Source: Wenjunlia vitaminophila DSM 41686
GTDB taxonomy: Bacteria > Actinomycetota > Actinomycetes > Streptomycetales > Streptomycetaceae
Length of the DNA: 64,000 nt
NCBI RefSeq assembly: GCF_000380165.1
Contig: NZ_KB904691.1
Span: forward strand, 172,520-236,519
Reading direction: 5' to 3'
Numbering within the stretch: the stretch's first letter is position 1; each line of letters begins with the position of its first letter. Below are positions 1-8,345 of the stretch, one piece after another. The notes beneath the pieces are model-generated. The model ran no database searches and was not told the origin of the DNA. It worked only from the letters and a program-made list of their open reading frames with translations. Position numbers and translations under genes: made by a program.

Positions 1-296
1 CGCAGCTCACCGTGGACCATCAGCAGCCCGATCCAGGGGTAGCCGTCCCCGGGGTGCCGGTGGAGCAGGGAGAGCAGGCCGACCGCGCGGTCCTCGGCGT
101 CGCGGGCGAGCAGCACCGCACAGCCCTCCGTGCCGACCTCCGCCCGCAGGTCGGCCTCGACCCGGGCGACCGGGATGTCCGAGGGATCGTACTCGCCCGC
201 CGCGCGCAGGTACTCCGGGTTGCTCGCGTACAGGGCGACGACCTCGGCGACCTCGTCGGGGGTGGGGCGGAGCGCGGAGAGGCGAAGGGCGGACAT
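1..296 (-). CDS. GNAT-family N-acetyltransferase, partial (left edge)
   Basis: The reverse strand reads from an ATG at 296 through the left edge, so only the N-terminal 98 residues are present. The visible protein begins MSALRLSALRPTPDEVAEVV and contains a segment (RAVGLLSLLHRHPGDGYPWIG) typical of the beta4 strand and acceptor side of GNAT folds, where acetyl-CoA-dependent transfer to an amine is expected. The acetyl-CoA binding motif would lie beyond the edge and is not seen. The next gene on the same strand is a second GNAT protein ending 59 bp upstream of this start, so the two may be co-transcribed. The substrate is unknown. Confidence 0.6.
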   Translation of the reverse strand, partial: MSALRLSALRPTPDEVAEVVALYASNPEYLRAAGEYDPSDIPVARVEADLRAEVGTEGCAVLLARDAEDRAVGLLSLLHRHPGDGYPWIGLLMVHGEL

Positions 297-355
297 GCCC
301 GGCAGGGTAACCGGGCACGCGTGCGCGCACCGCGGCCGGGCTCCGCGCCGTCGGC

Positions 356-1024
356 TCAGGCGGGTGTTGAGGTCCTGGGACGGGGCAGGAACAGCGCCTC
401 CGCGCCGACCGGCCGGAACCCCGCCGCCTGGAAGGCGCGGACGCTGCGCGCGTTGCCCGCCGCCTGCTGGGACCACACCGGTTCCCCGGCCGGGACCAGG
501 TGGCGCGCCGCGGTCGCCAGGGCCCGGCCGAGGCCGCGGTGGCGCGCCGTCTCCTCCACCTCGACCGCGGCTTCCCAGCGCCCGGCCACGCCCCGGCCCA
601 GCACCAGCAGCCCGCCTTCGGCGGCCCAGACCGCCACCTCGTCGCGGCGCTGCCGGGCCCGCACCACCCGGGGGTGCTCCCGGTCCACGATCCGACGCAG
701 CCCGATCGGCGGGTCCCCCGGCAGCGCGGTGGCCACCGTCAGCAGGTCGATGGTGTCGGTGGTCCGTCCGGTCCTTTCGAGCAACGCGGTGAGGAACCTG
801 GTGTTCATCGTGGCGGCGAGTTCGTCGCAGTCCAGGGCGGCCAGGGTCGCCCGCACCCAGGCCGGGTCCTCGTCGGTGAACACCACCGAGTGAGCCGTGA
901 AGGCGATCACCCCGGCGTCGCGCCGGTTGGGCTGCGGGACCACGGTCACCGCCCCGTCAGCCGGCGGGAACCGCCCCGTGGCCGCGGCGTCGAGCAGCCC
1001 CGCCAGAGTCCGTTCCGTGTCCAT
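356..1024 (-). CDS. GNAT-family N-acetyltransferase
   Basis: This is a 222-residue protein. I chose the ATG at 1024 (MDTERTLAGLL) rather than an in-frame start seven codons upstream. The C-terminal half holds the GNAT core: EVEETARHRGLGRALATAAR resembles the V-x-x-x-x-R-x-x-G-x-G/A acetyl-CoA pyrophosphate-binding motif, followed by QAAGNARSVRAFQAAGFRPV, the usual N-x-x-S-x-R-x-x-x-x-x-G-F end of the fold. The N-terminal 100 residues are not recognised. It is a cytoplasmic acetyltransferase of unknown substrate, upstream of another GNAT gene on the same strand and divergent from PEP synthase. Confidence 0.75.
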   Translation of the reverse strand: MDTERTLAGLLDAAATGRFPPADGAVTVVPQPNRRDAGVIAFTAHSVVFTDEDPAWVRATLAALDCDELAATMNTRFLTALLERTGRTTDTIDLLTVATALPGDPPIGLRRIVDREHPRVVRARQRRDEVAVWAAEGGLLVLGRGVAGRWEAAVEVEETARHRGLGRALATAARHLVPAGEPVWSQQAAGNARSVRAFQAAGFRPVGAEALFLPRPRTSTPA

Positions 1025-1327
1025 GACGCCACCCCCGTACCTCAACTGCGATCATGCTCGCACGCCGCCGCGGAACGGCCGCCGCCGGGTCCTGCGGGCC
1101 CTGACGGCCGGGGAACGAGGGCCGGCCGGTGTGCCCGGACGGCCCCGGCCGGCGTCAACGAAGCATGCGGGGCGCACCACCGGGTACCTCACAGGGGCAC
1201 ACGAGCCGACGGCCGCCCGCCGGGAGCGCGGGACCGGCCGGAGACGCCCGCCCGCCCCGAGAACGGCACGGCCCTTCCGGAGGCGTCCCCCGGGCCGGCG
1301 GTGGCCGCCGGAGGTAAGGAAGACACC
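1025..1327. other. Divergent intergenic region, no gene seen
   Basis: This 303-bp gap separates the divergent GNAT gene and ppsA. I see no convincing reading frame, RNA gene or repeat. Both promoters should lie here but no clear -35/-10 pair was recognised. A ribosome-binding sequence GGAGGTAAGGA lies a few bases before the ppsA ATG. Confidence 0.5.
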
Positions 1328-3778
1328 ATGGCTGAGCAGCACTCCGGTCACGATCTGGTCAGAGCGTTCGAGGACGTCTCGGCGCGGGACACGGCCGTGG
1401 TCGGCGGCAAGAACGCCTCCCTCGGGGAGATGATCCGGCACCTCGCCTCGCAGGGCGTCCCGGTCCCGGGCGGATTCGCCACCACCGCGCGCGCCTACCG
1501 GGAGTTCCTGGAGGAGAGCGGCCTGCGCGACCGGGTCAGCGAGCAGATCGACGCCCTCCACCGGGGCGCCGAACTGGCCGAGGTGGGCGCGGAGATCCGA
1601 CGGGCGTTCCGGGAGGCCGAACTCCCACGACGGCTCGCCGACGCCATCGGGGACGCCTACCGGGAACTCGGCGCCACCCTGCGCCGGGAGGACCCGGACG
1701 TGGCGGTGCGCTCCAGTGCCACCGCGGAGGACCTGCCCGAAGCGAGCTTCGCCGGCCAGCAGGAGACCTTCCTCGGCATCAGCGGTGAGGCCGCGCTGCT
1801 GGACGCCTGCAAGCGCTGCTACGCGTCGCTGTTCACCGACCGGGCGATCAGCTACCGGGAACACCAGGGCGTCGACCACCTCCAGGTGGCGCTCTCCGTC
1901 GGCGTGCAGCGGATGGTCCGCTCCGACAAGGCCGGGGCCGGGGTGGCGTTCACCCTGGACACCGACAGCGGCTTCCCGCGCGTGGTCCTGGTCAACGCCT
2001 CCTGGGGGCTGGGCGAGTCCGTCGTCTCGGGCACCGTCGACCCGGACGAGTACCAGGTGTTCAAACCCCTGCTCGACCGGACGGACCTCACTCCGGTGAT
2101 CTCCAAGACGGCCGGCAGCAAGGAAACCAAGGTCGTGTACTCCAGGTCCGGGGACGGCCCCACCGCGACCGTGGGGACCACCCCCCACGAACAGGCCGCG
2201 TACGTCCTGGACGACCAGGAGATCCTGCAACTGGCCAGGTGGGCCGTGGCCATCGAGGAGCACTACGGCCGGCCGATGGACATCGAGTGGGCCAAGGACG
2301 GGTTCACCGGGGACCTGCACGTCGTCCAGGCGCGGCCGGAGACCGTGCAGGCCCGCAAGGAGGCCGGCACCCTGCGCTCCTACGAGCTGAAGGAACACGG
2401 CACACGACTGGTCGGCGGCCTCGCGGTCGGCGACGCCATCGCCGCAGGGAAGGTCTGCAACCTGCGCAGCGCCGACGAGATCGGCCGCTTCCAGGACGGC
2501 GCCGTGCTCGTCACCGGCGCCACCGACCCGGACTGGGAACCGATCATGAAACGGGCGGCGGCCATCGTCACCGACCACGGCGGTCGCACCTCACACGCCG
2601 CCATCGTCAGCCGCGAGCTCGGGGTGGCGGCGGTCGTCGGCACCGGGAACGCCACGGCCGCCCTGACCGACGGGCAGGAGGTCACCGTCTGCTGCGCCGA
2701 GGGGGAGGAAGGGGTCGTGTACGGGGGCGTCCTCGACTTCGACGAGCGCGAGATCGATCTCTCCGAGGTCCCGTCCACGGCCACCGGGGTCATGCTGAAC
2801 ATCGCCAATCCCTCGGCCGCCTTCCGGTGGTGGCGGCTTCCCGCGGACGGCGTCGGCCTGGCCCGGATGGAGTTCATCGTCAACAACCACATCAAGATCC
2901 ACCCGATGGCCCTGGTCCACTTCGACGACCTGCGCGACGCCGCCGCCCGGGACCTGATCGCCGAGCTGACCCACGGCTACGACGACAAGGCGGAGTTCTT
3001 CGTCGAGCGGCTGGCCCACGGGATGGCCCGCATCGCCGCGGCCTGGTGGCCGAAGCCGGTCATCGTCCGGATGAGCGACTTCAAGACCAACGAGTACGCC
3101 AAGCTGATCGGTGGGCAGGAGTTCGAACCCCCGGAGGAGAACCCCATGCTCGGCTGGCGGGGTGCCAGCCGCTACTACAGCGAGGGCTACCGGGCCGGTT
3201 TCGGCCTCGAGTGCCGCGCCGTCCACCGGGTCAGGAACACCATGGGTCTGACCAACACGGTGGTGATGATCCCGTTCTGCCGCACCCTGGGGGAAGCGGA
3301 CCGGGTCCTGGCGACCATGGCCGAGCACGGCCTGGTCCGGGGGCGCGACGGGCTGGAGACCTTCGTGATGGCGGAGATCCCCTCCAACATCATCCTCGCC
3401 GACCAGTTCGCCGACCGCTTCGACGGCTTCTCCATCGGGAGCAACGACCTCACCCAGCTCACCATCGGCGTCGACCGGGACTCCGAACAGTTGTCGGAGT
3501 TGTTCGACGAGCGCGACCCGTCGGTGATCCGCAGCATCGGGACGCTCATCGCCGAAGCGCACGGCAAGGGCCGCAAGGTCGGCCTGTGCGGCCAGCGCCC
3601 GAGCGACGACCCGGACTTCGCCCGCCTCCTGGTGGGCGCCGGCATCGACACCGTCTCGGTCACCCCGGACAGCTTCCTTCGGGTGAAGGAGAACGTCGCC
3701 GCGGCCGAACGGGGAGCGGGGCGGTCGGTCAGTGGGCCCGGAGGCGGTCCGGGGCGTCGTCCAGCGGCAGGTGGCTGA
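1328..3778 (+). CDS. ppsA: Phosphoenolpyruvate synthase (pyruvate, water dikinase)
   Basis: This 816-residue enzyme converts pyruvate, ATP and water to PEP, AMP and phosphate, the first step of gluconeogenesis from pyruvate. The start is fixed by GGAGGTAAGGA before ATG 1328. An N-terminal ATP-grasp domain (about residues 20-335; GGKNASLGEM and VRSSATAEDLPEASFAGQQE) is followed by the phosphohistidine swivel domain with GGRTSHAAI and catalytic His 423, then the C-terminal TIM barrel with SNDLTQLTIGVDRD and GLCGQRPSDDP. All parts of the family are present. The last ~20 residues are a Gly/Arg/Pro-rich extension encoded in the overlap with the 3' end of the convergent mreB-like gene, and are probably a non-conserved read-out tail. 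Confidence 0.93.
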   Translation: MAEQHSGHDLVRAFEDVSARDTAVVGGKNASLGEMIRHLASQGVPVPGGFATTARAYREFLEESGLRDRVSEQIDALHRGAELAEVGAEIRRAFREAELPRRLADAIGDAYRELGATLRREDPDVAVRSSATAEDLPEASFAGQQETFLGISGEAALLDACKRCYASLFTDRAISYREHQGVDHLQVALSVGVQRMVRSDKAGAGVAFTLDTDSGFPRVVLVNASWGLGESVVSGTVDPDEYQVFKPLLDRTDLTPVISKTAGSKETKVVYSRSGDGPTATVGTTPHEQAAYVLDDQEILQLARWAVAIEEHYGRPMDIEWAKDGFTGDLHVVQARPETVQARKEAGTLRSYELKEHGTRLVGGLAVGDAIAAGKVCNLRSADEIGRFQDGAVLVTGATDPDWEPIMKRAAAIVTDHGGRTSHAAIVSRELGVAAVVGTGNATAALTDGQEVTVCCAEGEEGVVYGGVLDFDEREIDLSEVPSTATGVMLNIANPSAAFRWWRLPADGVGLARMEFIVNNHIKIHPMALVHFDDLRDAAARDLIAELTHGYDDKAEFFVERLAHGMARIAAAWWPKPVIVRMSDFKTNEYAKLIGGQEFEPPEENPMLGWRGASRYYSEGYRAGFGLECRAVHRVRNTMGLTNTVVMIPFCRTLGEADRVLATMAEHGLVRGRDGLETFVMAEIPSNIILADQFADRFDGFSIGSNDLTQLTIGVDRDSEQLSELFDERDPSVIRSIGTLIAEAHGKGRKVGLCGQRPSDDPDFARLLVGAGIDTVSVTPDSFLRVKENVAAAERGAGRSVSGPGGGPGRRPAAGG

Positions 3779-4781
3779 GGCACATCCCGGAACCGAGGGC
3801 GACGCAGAGCAGGGGCTGCGCGGCGATCAGCACGGGCATGCCCGTCTCCTGGCTGATCCGACGGTCCAGGTGACGCAGCAGGGCGCCACCGCCGGTGAGG
3901 ACGATGCCGCGCTCCATGAGGTCGCCGGCGAGTTCCGGGGGGCACCGGTCCAGCGCCTTCTTCACCGTCTGGACGATGGCACCGACCAGGTCCTCGATGG
4001 CGAGCTGGATCTCCTTGACACCGACCACCACCGTCCGGGGCAGACCACTGGCCTGGTCACGCCCGCGCACCGGCAGGGTGGCCGCGAGTTCCTCGGCGTC
4101 CTCGGGAGCCACCGGGCCGTCGACGTGGACCGATCCGATGCCGAGCTTGATCGCCTCGGCGGTGCGTTCACCGACCAGCAGGCCGTGTTCCCGGCGCACC
4201 GCCTGGGCGATGGCCTCGTCGAGCTTGTCGCCGGCGATCCGCACCGACTCGGCGACGACGATGCCCCCGAGTGAGATCACGGCCGCGTCGGTGGTTCCCC
4301 CGCCGATGTCCACCACCATGCTGCCCGCGGCCTCGTGCACCGGCAGGTCGGCGCCGATGGCGGCGGCCAGGGGTTCCTCGATCAGGTGCACCGAGCGCGC
4401 CCCGGCCTCCCGGGTGGCCTCGATGATGGCCCTGCGCTCCACGCCGGTGGCGCCCATCGGCACGCACACCACCACTCTGGGGCGGAAGAACCGGCTGGGG
4501 CGGGCCTTGCGCACGAAGTACCGCATCATGCGTTCGGCCACCTCGTAGTCCGCGATCACGCCGTCCCGCAGGGGCCGTGAGGCGATGATGTGGCCCGGGG
4601 TGCGACCGACCATCCGCTTGGCCTCCGCGCCCACCGCGAGCACACCTCCGGTGTCGTGGTGCACGGCCACCACCGAGGGCTCGTTGAGCACGATGCCCCG
4701 GCCGTTGACGTGCACCACGGTGTTCGCGGTGCCGAGGTCCATTCCGATGTCGCGGCCACTGGCCACGGTGTTGGGTGCCAT
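3729..4781 (-). CDS. MreB/Mbl-type actin-like protein
   Basis: This is a 350-residue bacterial actin homologue. It carries DLGTANT (residues 15-21, phosphate-1), the phosphate-2 motif DIGGGTTD (158-165), the connecting segment IEEPLAAAIG (134-143) and a C-terminal TGGGALLRHLD adenosine motif. MreB-family proteins polymerise with ATP at the membrane and organise peptidoglycan synthesis; in sporulating actinomycetes MreB/Mbl protect the spore wall. No mreC/mreD genes adjoin it, which favours an Mbl-like accessory copy. I chose ATG 4781 because the family begins close to the DLGTANT strand; in-frame sequence upstream adds 37 unconserved residues. The gene converges on ppsA with a 50-bp overlap of the 3' ends. 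Confidence 0.88.
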   Translation of the reverse strand: MAPNTVASGRDIGMDLGTANTVVHVNGRGIVLNEPSVVAVHHDTGGVLAVGAEAKRMVGRTPGHIIASRPLRDGVIADYEVAERMMRYFVRKARPSRFFRPRVVVCVPMGATGVERRAIIEATREAGARSVHLIEEPLAAAIGADLPVHEAAGSMVVDIGGGTTDAAVISLGGIVVAESVRIAGDKLDEAIAQAVRREHGLLVGERTAEAIKLGIGSVHVDGPVAPEDAEELAATLPVRGRDQASGLPRTVVVGVKEIQLAIEDLVGAIVQTVKKALDRCPPELAGDLMERGIVLTGGGALLRHLDRRISQETGMPVLIAAQPLLCVALGSGMCLSHLPLDDAPDRLRAH

Positions 4782-5253
4782 GGAGCTGGGAAGCCTTCCG
4801 CACGGGACTGAGGTGGGACTCTTCGTCTGTTGACGGCCATTGTGCACAAACCAGGGCGATGCCCTTGACCACCCATCCGCCTCATCATTCAACTCCCGTG
4901 CTACTCAAGGGAGTTGTGCCTCACCCCTGGCTCTGGTCTCCTTGGGGCGGATGTGACGGGCGACCAGGAGGCGGGGGACGAACATGCATAATCCCCTCAG
5001 GCCCGGCACACGGCCCGGCCCACCGACCCACCCGGCGCCGAACCGGCCCCGGGTGGTGGGACGCCGCTGCCCGGGCGCGCGCGCAGCGGTCCACACCCTC
5101 GGGTTGACGCGCGTAGCTCGACGGCGGGGCAGGTGCCGCGGGGCCACCCCCGCCCTCCACGCGGAGGGGCCCCGCCCGCGCCGCGCCGCACCCCGACAGC
5201 GGTCGGACGACCGCGGCGGCGCGTGGCCGGCTCCCACCCCGGACCCGAACGGT
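4782..5253. other. Intergenic region with dyads upstream of the mreB-like gene
   Basis: This gap lies between the mreB-like gene and the terminator of the secreted-protein gene. I see no credible gene. It contains the perfect palindrome TTGTGCACAA (4840-4849) and an 8-bp inverted repeat CAACTCCC/GGGAGTTG (4890-4897 and 4909-4916, 11-bp spacer), both in the probable promoter and leader of the mreB-like gene. Either could be a regulator site or an RNA hairpin; I cannot name a regulator. Confidence 0.4.
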
Positions 5254-5290
5254 CGCTGTCGGCGGGCCACGTGGTGGCCCGCCGACAGCG
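5254..5290 (-). terminator. Strong hairpin terminator of the secreted-protein gene
   Basis: A perfect 17-bp inverted repeat with a 3-base loop: arms 5254-5270 and 5274-5290 (CGCTGTCGGCGGGCCAC and its complement). It begins 8 bp past the stop of the minus-strand gene at 5299. No U-tract follows, which is usual for actinomycete terminators. Confidence 0.75.
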
Positions 5291-5298
5291 CCTCGGGG

Positions 5299-6792
5299 TC
5301 AGTTCCCCCGGGTCCAGAGCACCGCCTGCGGCCGAGCGGTGGTCAACACCTGCTCGCCGGTCCACTCGGCGAACGACGGCTGCGGGAGGTAGTCCTCACC
5401 GAGGAAGAAGGCCCGGCTGACCCGGGTGACGCTGAGCGCAGCCCCGGTCTCCACGATCGGCGAGCGCAGCGCGACGATCTCGGTGACGTCGTCCGGGCCG
5501 GTGCCGGCCGGCAGCTCCACGGTGGTCGCCGCCGCGCCGTCCCGGTTGAGGGAGCCGAGCGGCACGCCGTGGTGCGAGGTGTACAGCCGGTCGTCGCCGC
5601 GCAGCCGCACCCCGACCGCGAGTCCCACCGCGCCGGTCTGGTCGGCCGGCGACGCCGTGTGGGTCACCGCGACGTACAGGTAGGTGCGCAGGTCACCCAC
5701 CTCACCCGTGTCCGGGTTCGACGGTGTCTCCAGCCTGCCCTCCCGCAGCATCTCCTGGGCCATCACCGAGTAGGTCCAGGGGTTGGTGTCCATCAGGTGC
5801 TCGCGGGGCTCCCCCCCGGGCAGCGACTGTGTCGGGGACAGCGAGAAGCGCATCGGGTTGCTGATCGTGTCGCACAGGTTGTTGTTGGAGGTGCAGGTCT
5901 CGAGCCGGGGGCGGTCACCCTCGAAGACGCCCTTGTAGTGCAGCGTCTGGTGGTTGGGCGCCTGGTACACCGCCGTGCCGGGCACCCGGTCGCCCCGCCC
6001 GTCAACCTCGACCTGGTAGGCCCACTCGATGTCGGTGGTCCTGCCCCAGCGGGCCATGAGCCCCGGGGTGTTGGTGCCGCCGTCCTCGTTGCTCCAGATC
6101 ACCGTGTACTTCAGGACCCGGTGGCCGGGGGTGGCCGCGGGGAGCACCTCGTGGTAGGCGAGCAGCGGCGTGTCGGTGGTGCTGTTCTGGAACGGCCCGC
6201 CGAGTTCGGACAGCCCCCGCCCGTAGACCACGGGGGCGTGCCGCTGCACCAGGGCCTCGGTGCTGCCGGGCGACGGCGTCCGCAGCCGTACGTCCGAGAC
6301 CCGGGCCTCGGTGGCGCCCAGCGGGGAACGGTCGTCCGCGAACCGCAGCCGCACCAGGTGCGGGCCGGCGCCGAGCCGGCCCACGGTGAACTCACGGGCG
6401 ACCGGGCGGTCCGTGGGGATCACCAGGTCAGTGACGTAACGCCCGTCCACCGACACGGTGACCACCGCGGACTCGGCGCCCGGGCGCTGCCAGGAGACCC
6501 CGGGCGCCGACGCGGTCACCGACAACACCGCCGGCCCGTCGTGCCGGGCGAACACGGGGAGCACGCGGCCGGGGCCGTCCCTGCGGACCGTGACGGTCGG
6601 TCCGAGGCCACCGGGCCGCTCCGCGGCGGCACCGTCCGCGGGGGTGCCGGGTGAGCCGGGGGACGCCGTGGCGGCCGTGGCGGGAACGGCGACCAGCGCG
6701 GGGACGGCCAGGGTCACCGCCGCGACCGTGCCGAGCCACCTGGGCCTGCCGGCTCCCGGTGTCGTGCGGTGGGCACTGGGCTTTGGGGTCAT
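5299..6792 (-). CDS. Secreted protein of unknown function
   Basis: This 497-residue protein has an N-terminal Sec-type signal peptide: positively charged start (RTTPGAGRPR), hydrophobic stretch (LGTVAAVTLAVPALVAVPA) and an ATA-TA cleavage region near residue 40. The start is supported by AGGGAGA just upstream of ATG 6792. The first third after the signal looks like a beta-sandwich (VTVSVDGRYVTDLVIP, PHLVRLRFADD). The central part (HAPVVYGRGLSELG, YTVIWSNEDGG, IEWAYQVEVDGRG) recalls Vps62-like/secreted carbohydrate-associated families, but only weakly. A Cys pair (CTSNNNLC) may form a disulfide. I cannot assign a function. It is transcribed alone, divergent from the phnM-like gene, and ends at a strong terminator. 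Confidence 0.7.
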   Translation of the reverse strand: MTPKPSAHRTTPGAGRPRWLGTVAAVTLAVPALVAVPATAATASPGSPGTPADGAAAERPGGLGPTVTVRRDGPGRVLPVFARHDGPAVLSVTASAPGVSWQRPGAESAVVTVSVDGRYVTDLVIPTDRPVAREFTVGRLGAGPHLVRLRFADDRSPLGATEARVSDVRLRTPSPGSTEALVQRHAPVVYGRGLSELGGPFQNSTTDTPLLAYHEVLPAATPGHRVLKYTVIWSNEDGGTNTPGLMARWGRTTDIEWAYQVEVDGRGDRVPGTAVYQAPNHQTLHYKGVFEGDRPRLETCTSNNNLCDTISNPMRFSLSPTQSLPGGEPREHLMDTNPWTYSVMAQEMLREGRLETPSNPDTGEVGDLRTYLYVAVTHTASPADQTGAVGLAVGVRLRGDDRLYTSHHGVPLGSLNRDGAAATTVELPAGTGPDDVTEIVALRSPIVETGAALSVTRVSRAFFLGEDYLPQPSFAEWTGEQVLTTARPQAVLWTRGN

Positions 6793-7078
6793 CGGGTGTC
6801 TCCCTGTCAGTTCGTCGGACTGCGACGGGTGGCGGTGGGACGGCGAGTGGAGCGCCGCCTGACGCGTCTTCCGTGGTAGCTGAGCAGGATGTGATGAACG
6901 ACCGGTGAGCGCAAGGATGTTGACGACGAACGCTCGAGCGGCTTTCCCATGACCACGGGCCCTGTGGACCTGGTATGTGCCCCAGATGGCAAACCTAGGC
7001 TTCATTGCTGTGACGGGCCGGTCTCGGCGTGTCACCGGGCCCGGCCGAGGCTGCGACGACCGAGACGGCGGTGAGGTC

Positions 7079-8173
7079 ATGACCACCATGTGGACCGCGG
7101 GCGCGGCGGTCGCCCAGGACCGGGTCGTGAGCCCGGGAACGGTGATCGTGGACGACGACGGGGTGATCGAGGCGGTGGTCCCCCGACGGGTCACCGGCGC
7201 CCACGACCTCGGCAGTCGATCGCTGCTGGTGCCCGGGGCCGTGGACCTGCACGGGGATGCAGCGGAACGATTCGCCGAGCCGAGGCCGGGCGCCCGCATG
7301 CCCCTCACCGTCGCCGTGCGGGCCCTGGACCAGCGTCTCGCGGCAGCCGGTGTGACCACCGCGTGCACGGCGCTCAGCCTCACCAGCGAGAAGGACGGGC
7401 TGCACGACCGGGCCAGCGTCGAGGCGCTCGGCCACGAGCTGCGCGGACTCGCCGACCCACGGGTGGACCACCGGCTGCACCTGCGGGTGCTCGCCGCGGG
7501 TGACGAGAACGTCGTCGCGGCCGAACACTTACTCCGCCGCGGCGGGGTGGCCGTGCTCTCGGTGCTGGCCGGTTCGCCGCTCGGGTGGCCCACCGCCACC
7601 GACTCCTGTGGGTGCGCGGACCGCGCGGAACCGGCACCGGTGACCACCGCGGACCACGACGGGGAGGCGACGCCCGACACCTCGCACGAGGAGCGGCTGG
7701 AACGCCTCGCCGCCGCGGCCCGGCGTGCCCACGTGCCCCTGGCCTGGCACCACCCGGAGTCGCCGGAGACCATCGCCAGGGCGGCGGCGCTCGGCACCAC
7801 GATCGCCCAGTTCCCAGCCACCGTGCACACCGCCCGCGCGGCGGGCCCCGCGGGGATGGTGGTCGCCATGGGCGCGCCCAGCCTGCTGCTGCGGCGGGTC
7901 ACCCGGGGGGCGCTCAGTGCCCGGCAGGCACTGGCCGCGTCCACCCTCGACGTTCTGGTCAGCGACTACTACCCGGAGGCGCTGTGGCCCGCGGTGCTGG
8001 ACACCGCGCTGCCGCTGCCGGAGGCGGTGGACCTGATCACTGATGCCCCGGCCCGGGCGCTCCGGCTCACCGACCGGGGTGCGCTCGCGCCCGGCAGGCG
8101 CGGCGACCTGGTGGCGCTCCGGCCGGACGGCACGGTCCGCCGCACGGTGGTGGGCGGCCGGGTGGTGCACTGA
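7079..8173 (+). CDS. PhnM-like amidohydrolase (alkylphosphonate metabolism)
   Basis: This 364-residue protein resembles PhnM, alpha-D-ribose 1-methylphosphonate 5-triphosphate diphosphatase, an amidohydrolase of the carbon-phosphorus lyase pathway. Supporting motifs are VPGAVDLHGDAAER (51-64), which replaces the usual PGFxDxHxH metal site by the PhnM-type DLHGD, the late SDYYPEAL motif (about residue 295) and a C-terminal LAPGRRGDLVALRPDG typical of amidohydrolase superfamily ends. No phnG-L genes are in the window, so the real substrate is uncertain. I chose ATG 7079; ATG 7088 is possible. An in-frame extension upstream is not conserved-looking. Confidence 0.72.
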   Translation: MTTMWTAGAAVAQDRVVSPGTVIVDDDGVIEAVVPRRVTGAHDLGSRSLLVPGAVDLHGDAAERFAEPRPGARMPLTVAVRALDQRLAAAGVTTACTALSLTSEKDGLHDRASVEALGHELRGLADPRVDHRLHLRVLAAGDENVVAAEHLLRRGGVAVLSVLAGSPLGWPTATDSCGCADRAEPAPVTTADHDGEATPDTSHEERLERLAAAARRAHVPLAWHHPESPETIARAAALGTTIAQFPATVHTARAAGPAGMVVAMGAPSLLLRRVTRGALSARQALAASTLDVLVSDYYPEALWPAVLDTALPLPEAVDLITDAPARALRLTDRGALAPGRRGDLVALRPDGTVRRTVVGGRVVH

Positions 8174-8345
8174 GGGCGGCCCGCCGGCCGGCCAGGGCCA
8201 CCGCCGGTTCCGCCTCGCTCCGGGCTCCGGCACCACGGGCCACCCGTGCGGCCCACCCGGGCGGCCAGGTTTCCGGCACGCCCCGGCCGGTTACCCGACC
8301 CCCATACGGGGCTGTCATGCCCAGCGTCACGACGTCAGGACCCCT

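Noticed and set aside
500..1327. N-terminal extension of the PEP synthase frame by ~276 codons
   Set aside because: The extension is antisense to the GNAT gene and a good ribosome site marks the ATG at 1328.
4782..4892. 37-residue upstream extension of the mreB-like protein
   Set aside because: The extension has no family similarity; MreB proteins begin close to the DLGTANT strand.
4890..4916. tRNA or small structured RNA gene
   Set aside because: Only one 8-bp stem is present; no cloverleaf or conserved tRNA loops could be found here or elsewhere in the window.
6793..7944. Long N-terminal extension of the secreted protein
   Set aside because: It crosses the divergent promoter region and the phnM-like gene; the true start has a ribosome site followed directly by a signal peptide.
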